From Allobosea sp. 67-29 (GTDB lineage Bacteria > Pseudomonadota > Alphaproteobacteria > Rhizobiales > Beijerinckiaceae): DNA of 64,000 nucleotides. Location of the stretch: NCBI RefSeq assembly GCF_001898115.1, contig NZ_MKSQ01000007.1, positions 285,324-349,323 of the forward strand. Reading direction: 5' to 3'. The notes under the pieces were generated by a model. The model was not told the DNA's origin and did not search any database. It was given only the letters and a program-made list of their open reading frames with translations. Position 1 is the stretch's first letter. The number at the start of each line of letters is the position of its first letter. Shown here piece after piece: positions 26,023-37,710 of the stretch. Both the position numbers and the translations under genes were made by a program.

Positions 26023-26589
26023 TCAGCCGCGCGGGGCGAAGGCCTTGAGCGTGGCGGCGGCCAGCGCCGATTTCAGCACGGCGCCGAGCAGGAAGGGCAC
26101 GGCCCCGACCGCGATCGCCTTGGGCAGGCCGATCAGGACGCCGAGCCAGGCCACGCCGATCACCAGGCAGAGCGCATTGCCCGCGAGCATCGCCGCGAAG
26201 GCGAGCGCGAGCCGGCTGCCGTTCCAGCCGCGCTCGGCCAGCCAGCCCGTCAGGGCCGCGGCGATGGGGAAGGCCACGAGATAGCCGCCCGTCGGGCCGA
26301 CGAAATAAGCTGCGCCGCCAGCGGCACCGGCCAGGACCGGCAGGCCGATGAGCCCCTCGAACAGCCAGGCGATCACGGTGACCGCGCCGAGGCGCCAGCC
26401 ATAGAGCGCGCCGATCAGCGTCACGGCGAAGGTCTGCATCGTCATCGGGACCGGATACATCGGCACCTTGATCTGCGAGGACAGCGCCAGCAGGAGGCTG
26501 CCGACGATCACGGCGCCGGCCCGCCAGGCGAAGGAGCGGCTTTCCAGGCGCAGCGGGCTGAAGCTGCGGCGGAGGGCGAGATCGGTCAT
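26023..26589 (-). CDS. bioY: Biotin transporter substrate-specific (S) component BioY
   Basis: About 188 aa, six hydrophobic segments. It has the BioY hallmarks: SSQIKVPMYPVPMTMQTFAVTLIGALYGWRLGA, GLPVLAGAAGGAAYFVGPTGGYLVAFPIAAALTGWLAERG and a C-terminal PFLLGAVLKSALAAATLKA. It imports biotin, alone or with the EcfA/EcfT module, neither of which is in the window. GGAG lies 6 nt before ATG 26589. It is divergent from the aminotransferase gene; no BioR operator was seen in the gap. Confidence 0.92.
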   Translation of the reverse strand: MTDLALRRSFSPLRLESRSFAWRAGAVIVGSLLLALSSQIKVPMYPVPMTMQTFAVTLIGALYGWRLGAVTVIAWLFEGLIGLPVLAGAAGGAAYFVGPTGGYLVAFPIAAALTGWLAERGWNGSRLALAFAAMLAGNALCLVIGVAWLGVLIGLPKAIAVGAVPFLLGAVLKSALAAATLKAFAPRG

Positions 26590-26818
26590 GGTCGCTCCGT
26601 AAGCGTGATCGGCGACGGGTGTCGCCATTCCGGATCGCGCCTTGTGGTCCGTTTCGACATCGGGACGCAAGGCCCATCCGTGCCAGATGCCTTGGGCCTC
26701 CTGCCGGAGCAGCGTCATGCAGGCCGGGCGGGCGCGCAATGTCGCCTGACGGCTTGCGTCGGCGCGCGATATGTCCGAATGGCCTGCGGTAGGCGACCTT
26801 CCCTTCCGAGGATTCCCG
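26590..26818. promoter_or_regulatory. Divergent intergenic region bioY / aminotransferase
   Basis: A 229-nt gap that must hold two divergent promoters. I looked for the alphaproteobacterial BioR palindrome (TTATMKATAA type) and did not see it. No strong hairpin or operator is evident. Confidence 0.3.
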
Positions 26819-27997
26819 ATGTCTCTGGCCCAAGGCCGGCCGCTGCTCGCTATGCCCGGCCCGACCAATATCCCCGACCGCGTGCTGCAGGCGATGATGC
26901 GCCCCGCCGAGGAGCTGAGCTCCGAGAGCATCGTCGGGCTGACGGATTCGGTTTTGGCCGACCTCAAGCGCATCTTCCGGACCGGCGGCGAGACCTTCGT
27001 CTATGCCGCCAACGGTCATGGCGGCTGGGAAGCGGCCTTCACCAACGTCCTCTCGCGCGGCGACAAGGTGCTGGTGCTGGAAAGCGGGCGCTTCGCCGTC
27101 GGCTGGGGCGAGATGGCGCGCTTCATGGGCGCCGATGTCGAGATGCTGCCGGGGAGCTGGCGCCGCGCGGTCGATCCTGCGGCCCTCGAGGCCAGGCTGC
27201 GCGCCGACACCCGTCACGAGATCAAGGCGGTGATGACGGTGCAGATCGACACCGCCGCCGGCGTGGTCAACGACATCCCGGCCATCCGCAGGGCGATCGA
27301 CGCCGCCGGCCACCCTGCCCTGTTCATGGTCGACGGCGTCGCCTCGGTCGGCTGCATGGAATTCGAGATGGACGCCTGGCGGATCGACGTCGCGGTCTCG
27401 GCCTCGCAGAAGGGGCTGATGTCCTCGCCCGGCCTCGCCTTCGTCGCTGCCAACGCGAAGGCGCTGGCGGCCCACAAGCGCGCCGACATGCGCAGCGGCT
27501 ACTGGGACTGGAGCGGCCGCATGGATACGCTGGCCTATATGAAGCATTGCGGCACCGCGCCGGAGCATCTGCTCTTCGGCGTGCGCGCCGCGATCGACAT
27601 GATCTTCGAGGAAGGGCTGGAGGCGGTCTGGCGCCGCCATGCCGCGCTCGCCAGGGCGACGCATGCGGCGGTCGAGGCCTGGGCCGGCGGCCAGGCGCTG
27701 GGCTTCGGCGTCGCCGAGCCGGCGGAGCGTGCCCCCTCCGTCACCACGATCCTGACGCCCGGCTTCGACGTCGCCACGGTCACCGACTTCACGCGCGACG
27801 TCTGCGGCGTCACGCTCGGCCTCGGCATCGGCGACTATGCGGGCAAGGCCTTCCGCATCGCCCATATGGGCCATTTCAACGCCGCCGCCCTGCTGGGCAC
27901 GCTCGGCGCGGTCGAGATGGCGCTGCAGGCCAGGGAAATCCCGCACGGCTCCGGCGGCGTCTCGGCAGCGGTGGCCAGCTTGGCGGAAGCGGCCTGA
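26819..27997 (+). CDS. Class V PLP aminotransferase, serine-glyoxylate/alanine-glyoxylate type
   Basis: About 392 aa. N-terminal MPGPTNIPDRVLQAMMRP and the ANGHGGWEAAFTNVLSRGDKVLVLE segment are typical of serine-glyoxylate aminotransferases; the PLP lysine is in SASQKGLMSSPGLAFV, near residue 201, and the aspartate in MVDGVASVGC. It would interconvert serine/hydroxypyruvate or alanine/pyruvate with glyoxylate/glycine. GAGGA precedes ATG 26819. In serine-cycle methylotrophs this enzyme works with malyl-CoA lyase; a lyase-like gene lies at 58.7 kb but not adjacent, so the link is only suggestive. Confidence 0.87.
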   Translation: MSLAQGRPLLAMPGPTNIPDRVLQAMMRPAEELSSESIVGLTDSVLADLKRIFRTGGETFVYAANGHGGWEAAFTNVLSRGDKVLVLESGRFAVGWGEMARFMGADVEMLPGSWRRAVDPAALEARLRADTRHEIKAVMTVQIDTAAGVVNDIPAIRRAIDAAGHPALFMVDGVASVGCMEFEMDAWRIDVAVSASQKGLMSSPGLAFVAANAKALAAHKRADMRSGYWDWSGRMDTLAYMKHCGTAPEHLLFGVRAAIDMIFEEGLEAVWRRHAALARATHAAVEAWAGGQALGFGVAEPAERAPSVTTILTPGFDVATVTDFTRDVCGVTLGLGIGDYAGKAFRIAHMGHFNAAALLGTLGAVEMALQAREIPHGSGGVSAAVASLAEAA

Positions 27998-28014
27998 AGC
28001 ACCCGCCCGATCAT

Positions 28015-28062
28015 CCTCAGCCCTCATCCCGAGGAGCCGTGCAGCGGCGTCTCGAAGGATGC
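28015..28062 (+). repeat. Dispersed palindromic repeat, copy 1
   Basis: The block starts CCTCAGCCCTCATCCCGAGG and continues GCCGTG, GCGGCGTC, CGAAGGATG. It matches, in inverted orientation and with few differences, a block at 53446-53498. It resembles short dispersed repeats common between genes of Hyphomicrobiales. It lies in the gap before the ABC-F gene. Confidence 0.65.
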
Positions 28063-28127
28063 TCCAGATGCCTCACCGGCCTCCTCGGGCCGAGGGCCGT
28101 TCCCGACATTTTTGGTTCCCCACACCC

Positions 28128-29750
<1,623 letters not shown>

Positions 29751-29924
29751 GCGGGCGCCTTATGGGATCGCTCCCGCCGCGGCCTCCGTCAGTGCGCTGC
29801 GCCCTCCACAAGGATGTGCTCGGCGCACACAGTGCGGCGGTCGAAAGCCGCTCCTGGCAGCCACTTTTCCAATTTCCTATTCCGACCCCTTGCAGACATA
29901 GCGCAATGGCCATTTCATGCCGGA

Positions 29925-30398
29925 ATGATCGGCGACCAAATCCCGCACATCTACGATGAAGTTCCGGGCGGACCAGAGCTACTCCGTTGGTTCGGCCGGG
30001 TCCCGAGTTTCCATGATGCAGAGATCATCAGCCTCGACCTGCGTCGGTCCGGGAAGAGCTTTCTTCGCGTTCATGGTTGGATGGGAACAGAGCAGGTGGA
30101 TGAGAACGGCTACATCGTTCTCGATAAGGACGCTTTCGTAACATTCACTCTCCAAGAAATCATGGACCTGCAACTGGACGGCTTCAGCCAACAGAATGTT
30201 ATCTTTGGCCTGAAGTTGCAGCGTGCGACAGAGCGTGGCCGATCCAACTATTATGCGCTGCCGCAGTCGCCCGAAGATATTGAGATCGAGTTGGAGCCTT
30301 GCTTCGGGCTCGACGGTGTAATCCGCGCCAAGCGCGTGTCCATCTCGTTTGAACCCGGCGTTGCTGATGAGCCGTCGATGGACCGAAACGGCAGCTGA
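29925..30398 (+). CDS. Imm50-like immunity-domain protein
   Basis: About 157 aa, cytoplasmic. The segment RWFGRVPSFHDAEIISLDLRRSG, followed by a beta-rich part (VTFTLQEIMDLQLDGF, VIFGLKLQR) and IEIELEPCFGLDGVIRAKRVSISFEP, matches what I know of Imm50-type immunity proteins, in which SFHDAE is conserved. Such proteins usually neutralise a polymorphic toxin, but none is encoded beside it. GC is lower than in the neighbours, suggesting acquisition. Other in-frame starts upstream (29814) are possible. Family assignment is moderately secure. Confidence 0.6.
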   Translation: MIGDQIPHIYDEVPGGPELLRWFGRVPSFHDAEIISLDLRRSGKSFLRVHGWMGTEQVDENGYIVLDKDAFVTFTLQEIMDLQLDGFSQQNVIFGLKLQRATERGRSNYYALPQSPEDIEIELEPCFGLDGVIRAKRVSISFEPGVADEPSMDRNGS

Positions 30399-30456
30399 CG
30401 GCCGGTTGCGGACCTCACGCCCAAGCGGTAATTCGCTGTAACTGGGAGGCGAGACC

Positions 30457-30702
30457 GTGTGTAACTCAGTCATTGCGGACGGGCGCTCTTATGACACGCC
30501 TCGCCAATTGGCGGTGCTGCTTGGCGGGCAAGACAAGCTCATATGGCAGAGCCAAAACCCGTTCGTGCGCTGGCCGCAGGGCAAGGATTGGCGCGACCTC
30601 GATTTGTGCCTCTGCGGCATCAACCTGCCTGCCACGCTGGAGAAGACTGGGTTGCGATGGCGTGTTGGCGACGATGATCCGATGGAGCATTTCATCGATT
30701 GA
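30457..30702 (+). CDS. Small protein of unknown function
   Basis: About 81 aa from GTG 30457, which has GGGAGG 7 nt upstream. The sequence has no recognised domain: RSYDTPRQLAVLLGGQDKLIWQSQ, a WPQGKDWRDLDLCLCGINLP stretch and an acidic end (GDDDPMEHFID). It follows the Imm50-like gene by 58 nt on the same strand and may be co-transcribed. A second frame starting at 30473 is open but lacks a ribosome site. Real but unidentified. Confidence 0.5.
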   Translation: MCNSVIADGRSYDTPRQLAVLLGGQDKLIWQSQNPFVRWPQGKDWRDLDLCLCGINLPATLEKTGLRWRVGDDDPMEHFID

Positions 30703-30733
30703 CTGAGGCACTACAAGGGTCCGCTTCCAACCC

Positions 30734-31216
30734 TTAGGCGACATTCAAACGCGAGACGATCCTAGCTATTGCAGGGTTCGTGAACTCCACCACGGGATCA
30801 TCACTTTGATCTTTAGACCTATGGTACTCACCGGCGTCAAACGCCGTGTAGACATCCCATAAGATTGGCGGAGTTATCCGCTCTGTCATATATGCGCTTT
30901 CGTATTCCCATAAAAGATTAGCCACTGCGTCGGCCTCCTCGAAAGGAATACGTCCATCATGATATTCGATGGCAATGAACCTGCATACGGCTTCAATTAA
31001 TTCGATATCTCGGCTTGTCTTGCCTCCCATCCATCGTTTGAATTTCGTTTCCTTTCGAGCAGCTATCTTCTGCTCACTGAATGATGAGCCGAGGCCCACG
31101 TTACGGGCTCTCATGCCAGTTCGACCAATTTGAGCATTGATGCGCGTTCGCTCATGCTGCCAAAAACGAGCCATCTCTCTAACGACACGCTGGATGTGGT
31201 CGGACGAGAATGCCAT
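30734..31216 (-). CDS. Hypothetical protein, accessory region
   Basis: About 160 aa, mostly helical by appearance, no signal or membrane segment. The N-terminus has VVREMARFWQHERTRINAQIG; the middle has KETKFKRWMGGKTSRDIELIEAVCRFIAIEY; the C-terminus is NPAIARIVSRLNVA. No family recognised. Base composition is clearly lower in GC than the core genes, and several A/T-rich codons appear, consistent with transfer. Convergent with the 81-aa gene. Confidence 0.6.
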   Translation of the reverse strand: MAFSSDHIQRVVREMARFWQHERTRINAQIGRTGMRARNVGLGSSFSEQKIAARKETKFKRWMGGKTSRDIELIEAVCRFIAIEYHDGRIPFEEADAVANLLWEYESAYMTERITPPILWDVYTAFDAGEYHRSKDQSDDPVVEFTNPAIARIVSRLNVA

Positions 31217-31301
31217 TGCGCCAGCTGCCTGCCGTTAAAATCAATGCAGACGATGACAGGGGTTGGCGCTAGTCAAGTCCGCTAACGACCGATCGCAGAC
31301 G

Positions 31302-32213
31302 CTAGCCCACGGTCGTTGCACGGTGGTCCGCGATGACCTCGGCGACAACCACCCGAGCTCTCTTCCTCGACAGCTGATCCTGACCGGCTCCGGCAATAGT
31401 GATAAGGGCTTTCCATAGCGCCCATCCGCGAGCGCGTTTCCAGGTGTCGTCGTCAAACGGAAGCCTGGTACGGAACACGGTTCGGCTATCGCCGGAGAAT
31501 TCTGTCCACGCCATGACCAGATCGCAGGCGGGGTCGCCTACGGCCAGTCCCCCGAAGTCAATCACGGCGCAGAGCTCTCCGCCTCTGACCAAAAGATTGC
31601 CCAAGGCCATGTCGCCATGGACCCACAACGGGCGGGAGCGCCATTCGGACGAGAGCGCTGCCGCCCACACGTCCGCAGCGGAGGCAACATCGATCTTTCC
31701 GGTGAGCGTCGATAGAGCGGCTCGGGCTTCCACATCGTAAACGGCAAGATGCCCGCCGCGATGAAAATTGTGGTTCCCCGCTGCATGTCCGCCGGCTGCG
31801 TCGATACGATGCAATGCAGTCAGAAACGACGCGATCGACCGGGCGAAGGCCGTCGGATCAGCGATGCGGCCTGCCGTCGCCGGCTGCCCTTCGAGCCATC
31901 GATAGATCGACCAATGCCAAGGATAGCCTTCGGCGGGTTTGCCCACCGCCAATGGGATCGGGATCGGAAGCGGCAAAGTTGAAGCCAGCCGCGGCAGCCA
32001 GCGATGCTCCTTTTCAATCTGCGGAGCGTAGCGCGCCGCGCTCGGCAAGCGCACGGACAGCTCCTGGCCGAGCCGAAAGGTCCGATTGTCCCAGCCGCCG
32101 GGCTGCACGGCTTCCAGTGGCAACGCGGCGTATTGCGGAAACTGCGCTTCGATCAGCCGTCTCACCAGGTCGACGTCGATAATGACCCGCGCTTGTTCCT
32201 CCGATTGGGCCAT
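31302..32213 (-). CDS. Aminoglycoside-phosphotransferase-family kinase (APH fold)
   Basis: About 303 aa. The APH/choline-kinase fold is shown by [23 protein letters not shown], the catalytic loop [14 protein letters not shown] (HGD-x4-N) near residue 195 and the metal site [22 protein letters not shown]. Similar genes are widespread in chromosomes and often annotated as kinases of unknown substrate, so resistance should not be assumed. The ribosome site is weak. It lies among accessory genes upstream of uvrA. Confidence 0.8.
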   Translation of the reverse strand: MAQSEEQARVIIDVDLVRRLIEAQFPQYAALPLEAVQPGGWDNRTFRLGQELSVRLPSAARYAPQIEKEHRWLPRLASTLPLPIPIPLAVGKPAEGYPWHWSIYRWLEGQPATAGRIADPTAFARSIASFLTALHRIDAAGGHAAGNHNFHRGGHLAVYDVEARAALSTLTGKIDVASAADVWAAALSSEWRSRPLWVHGDMALGNLLVRGGELCAVIDFGGLAVGDPACDLVMAWTEFSGDSRTVFRTRLPFDDDTWKRARGWALWKALITIAGAGQDQLSRKRARVVVAEVIADHRATTVG

Positions 32214-32235
32214 TACTGCTTCTAACAGTGCCGGT

Positions 32236-32402
32236 GCTGGCTTTCCACCCTCGGCGCGTCCCGCCCCGATACCGCCACAGCTATCCGGTTGAGCAGGATC
32301 GCCAGCAGCGCGATCCCGGGCCCGCCGGCGGCGAGGAGCGCCACGATGCATTCCTGCCATCCCCTGTCAGCACCGCTCCCGGCGGCCTCCCGTCCGGGCC
32401 GT
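32236..32402 (-). pseudogene. Remnant of a betaine-type ABC permease C-terminus
   Basis: On the minus strand one frame reads [31 protein letters not shown], close to the C-terminus of the intact permease at 23222 (FVGGLAIVLLAILLDRMAQAV). At the DNA level a stretch of about 48 bases shares roughly three quarters of its positions with 23260-23310. No start, ribosome site or N-terminal two thirds is present. It appears to be a decayed fragment between the kinase and uvrA. Confidence 0.4.
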
Positions 32403-32497
32403 CCCGCATGCTAGACATTGCCGCTGCCCGGAGGACCGGGCTGGTATGGCGCGACAATTGCCCTATCTCTAGACCTTCTCCTCGACCGGACGCCCCG

Positions 32498-35467
<2,970 letters not shown>

Positions 35468-35514
35468 GACGCAAGCAGACGCTGGACGGTGCAAGCCGCT
35501 ATTCGCAATCGGGG

Positions 35515-36738
35515 CTAGGTCTTCAGATCGCGGATCGCCTCATCTGCTCGGCGCTCTAAGCGCTTCACCTGCCGGGCGATAGATTTCGATCCAAATGCTG
35601 TCGCGGCGCGGCGCGCGTACGCCGAAAAATTTCTTACGCCCACCGGATAAAACCTGCGCCTCAAGCGCTTAGTATAGATCTTGTCTGCACGCCCTTCGGC
35701 GATCGCTAATTCGCCGATCTTACGAGTCTTTTTGATGCTATACTTCAACTTACGCCATTGTCGCGCAAGCGAACTCGGTCTGATCGTTGCTCCGGTCTGT
35801 GTTACGTTGAATCCAAGGTACTGGAAAACTGCGTCGCTCTTCGCACCGAAGAGGGCACGTTCCGTCTTCTCGTCTTTTATTTCCAGCTTCGCCTGAGCGA
35901 TCGCGGCCAACAGAGCAACGCGGATATCGGCTTCATGCTCTGGCTTGCAGATGACGAGAATATCGTCGGAATAGCGCTGATAGAGTGCCCCATATGAACG
36001 GCACAACGACGCCATCACGCGATCGAGGTCGATCATGTAGAGGTTTGAAAAGGCACTGCTGATCGGTGTTCCTTGCGGAATGCCATAAGCATTTGGGTTT
36101 GGCGTTATCGCGATACCAGCGGCTTTCACCTGGGCGATCGATGCCAGAGGTTCCGGCTTACGTGATTTTAGCCTTGGCCCGAAATCAGGATGAGCGGCGA
36201 GCGCGTCCCGACTGACGTAGTGATACCGCGTGACATGACGGAAAACGCGGTACCAATCGTCGGAAAGCTCGGCCGTACCGAGCAAATTCTTGAGCTGATC
36301 CTTAAGCAAGCGATGATCAAGATGATCAAAAAACCCACTGACATCAAAGCAAAGTACGACACATGGCGCGTTGGCTTTTGCGAATTTTTGGGCATCTGCC
36401 GAAAAATCATAATTAGACTTGCCTAGGCGACGGTAGCCAATCACATGCGACGTGAGGCCTTCGCGTTCGTAGAAATCGTCCAGTCGCCGCGTCAGCTCGA
36501 ATGCGAATTTGGATAAGATGCACGCATCACGGTGTGAGGCGTACATGATCGGCCGCACCTTATAGACGGTCTGCGCATCGTTCGGCTTATAGCGCTTCAA
36601 GCGCTTTTCGTAGTGGATAAGCGGAGACCAGGAATGATTGCGGATGCTGGCGCCCGCCTCGAGGTCGCTGGCATATCGCTCCCCAACCGGCGCATCGAAG
36701 TGTTTATACCCACGTTTCGTGAACCAAGCTGGCCGCAT
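35515..36738 (-). CDS. Standalone bacterial reverse transcriptase, probable phage-defence type (unknown group/DRT)
   Basis: About 407 aa. RT motifs in order: IMYASHRDACILSKF (64-79), motif A VVLCFDVSGFFDHLDH with catalytic Asp132, GIPQGTPISSAFSNLYM (219-235), the active site YSDD (256-259) and QYLGFNV (307-312). The C-terminus is basic and helical (SLARQWRKLKYSIKKTRK; RNFSAYARRAATAFG). There is no intron maturase, endonuclease or Cas1 domain, no intron boundaries and no msr/msd pattern, so it is neither a group II intron nor obviously a retron. Length and single-gene layout recall DRT2-like systems that use an upstream non-coding RNA as template; a structured leader is present. GGAGG precedes the ATG. 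Low GC indicates acquisition. Convergent with uvrA. Confidence 0.85.
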   Translation of the reverse strand: MRPAWFTKRGYKHFDAPVGERYASDLEAGASIRNHSWSPLIHYEKRLKRYKPNDAQTVYKVRPIMYASHRDACILSKFAFELTRRLDDFYEREGLTSHVIGYRRLGKSNYDFSADAQKFAKANAPCVVLCFDVSGFFDHLDHRLLKDQLKNLLGTAELSDDWYRVFRHVTRYHYVSRDALAAHPDFGPRLKSRKPEPLASIAQVKAAGIAITPNPNAYGIPQGTPISSAFSNLYMIDLDRVMASLCRSYGALYQRYSDDILVICKPEHEADIRVALLAAIAQAKLEIKDEKTERALFGAKSDAVFQYLGFNVTQTGATIRPSSLARQWRKLKYSIKKTRKIGELAIAEGRADKIYTKRLRRRFYPVGVRNFSAYARRAATAFGSKSIARQVKRLERRADEAIRDLKT

Positions 36739-36890
36739 CGAACCTCCGAACTTGCAGTGTCTGGGGGGCTAGCTCCGACCCTGAACCTCGGCTTGCGCCG
36801 AACGCCCCCCAAACGCACGCCTCAATCCGTCAGCATCTTCCTGTCTCGTCAGATCAGGCTTCTTCCAACGCGGGCCAAATAACGCAAGGC
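36739..36890 (-). ncRNA. Candidate structured RNA leader of the reverse transcriptase
   Basis: On the minus strand an 8-bp stem (plus-strand arms 36762-36769 and 36804-36811, GC-rich) encloses a 5-bp hairpin capped by a GCAA tetraloop (plus 36788-36801). This compact fold ends about 24 nt before the RT start codon. A TATACT -10-like hexamer lies at 36891-36896 (minus), with only a weak -35, giving a transcript of about 150 nt before the RT. The hairpins are seen; that they form a dedicated template RNA, as in DRT2 or DRT9, is inference. The 5' end is uncertain and could lie further upstream. Confidence 0.4.
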
Positions 36891-37117
36891 AGTATAGTGT
36901 AGTCGTGGAGGTCCGAGCGATGCTCGAAGTCTCGTCGATACGGATCGCGGCGATCGTGCTGACGCTTGTCGGCATCGTCGATGCGGGCCAGTATGAGGTT
37001 GACAGTTTCAACGACCGTACCGACGGCCAATTCCGGCGGCACCGGCAACTTGGTGGTTGCCAATCTGTTCCGCAAGGTGCCCTTACAGGCTCTCCCCGAT
37101 ATTTTTTGACGTTGCAT
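36854..37117 (-). CDS. Possible small gene upstream of the reverse transcriptase
   Basis: An open frame of about 87 codons from ATG 37117 ends at 36854, upstream of the RT and overlapping the candidate RNA. It reads MQRQKISGRACKGTLRNRL... and is basic then acidic. No domain recognised. An antisense frame on the plus strand (36905-37177) is equally open, so coding status is doubtful. It could instead be part of a longer non-coding transcript. Confidence 0.2.
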   Translation of the reverse strand: MQRQKISGRACKGTLRNRLATTKLPVPPELAVGTVVETVNLILARIDDADKRQHDRRDPYRRDFEHRSDLHDYTILPCVIWPALEEA

Positions 37118-37358
37118 GAAAACTCTTCGCGCGCGGCTAGAAGGGTGATCGAACGCGCTCGTCTCGAAGCCAGCTAAACGCCACTGTACACACTGTCGCT
37201 GCCCGCTTACGGCAACGTCGCCCTGCCCCAATTGCAGACACCCTCATCCGGCCCACCAGGAGAAAGTAGGAGGCGTCGCGTTCCAGCGCCTTTCGGCTTG
37301 GCGGAAGACCGTCCCATGAGTTAGGAGAGCGCCCCCAGAAAACGCGATGGAGGGTGCC

Positions 37359-37615
37359 ATGACCAAGACCAAGCACGACTTCACCGACCAGCCGTCCTTT
37401 TGAGGTCACGAGCAAGCGTCGGAAGTCCTACCCGTCCGAAACCCGCGTGAAGCGCGGCGTCCGCATCGTCCATGGCGATGTCGAACTGCATGAAAAGCTC
37501 GGCCGCAACGATCTCTGCGTCTGCGGCTCCGGGCGCAGATTTCAAAAAGTGCTGCATGCCGAGCGGTCGTTTCGACGGCTCCGACCGGGATGAGTACTTT
37601 CAGGGAGTGACATGA
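37359..37615 (+). pseudogene. SEC-C motif small protein with two +1 frameshifts
   Basis: From ATG 37359 (GGAGG upstream) the frame gives [14 protein letters not shown] then stops. Removing one T from the TTTT run near 37400 continues as [16 protein letters not shown]...[17 protein letters not shown]. Removing one T from the TTT run near 37540 restores FKKCC and a tail ending EYFQGVT at TGA 37613-37615. The repaired 84-aa product carries the SEC-C zinc motif CxCGSGxxFKKCC. The span of 257 nt equals 85 codons plus two, as expected. It is a pseudogene, or shows assembly errors. Confidence 0.6.
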
Positions 37616-37633
37616 CTCCCTCGCCTCGCCGTC

Positions 37634-37656
37634 ATGCTCGGGCTTGTCCCGAGCAT
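37634..37656. repeat. Short palindromic repeat (REP-like)
   Basis: ATGCTCGGG (37634-37642) and CCCGAGCAT (37648-37656) form a 9-bp perfect stem with a 5-nt loop, within CGTCATGCTCGGGCTTG and onward. This matches a dispersed intergenic element that is very common in rhizobia and relatives. It lies between the SEC-C remnant and the nuclease-like gene. Confidence 0.6.
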
Positions 37657-37710
37657 CCACATCTTGCGCGAGTGATTTCAGAGCCCGAACTGAGGCTCAC
37701 AACAGCACTA

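Noticed and set aside
25826..28027. Very long minus-strand open frame across bioY and the aminotransferase gene
   Set aside because: It overlaps two well-supported genes and reads as low-complexity Arg/Gly/Asp-rich sequence.
31302..32213. Acquired aminoglycoside resistance gene
   Set aside because: Only the general APH fold is visible; many chromosomal kinases share it and no mobile resistance context is present.
35515..36738. Group II intron or retron RT
   Set aside because: No maturase or endonuclease domain, no intron ends, no msr/msd-like inverted repeats flanking the gene.
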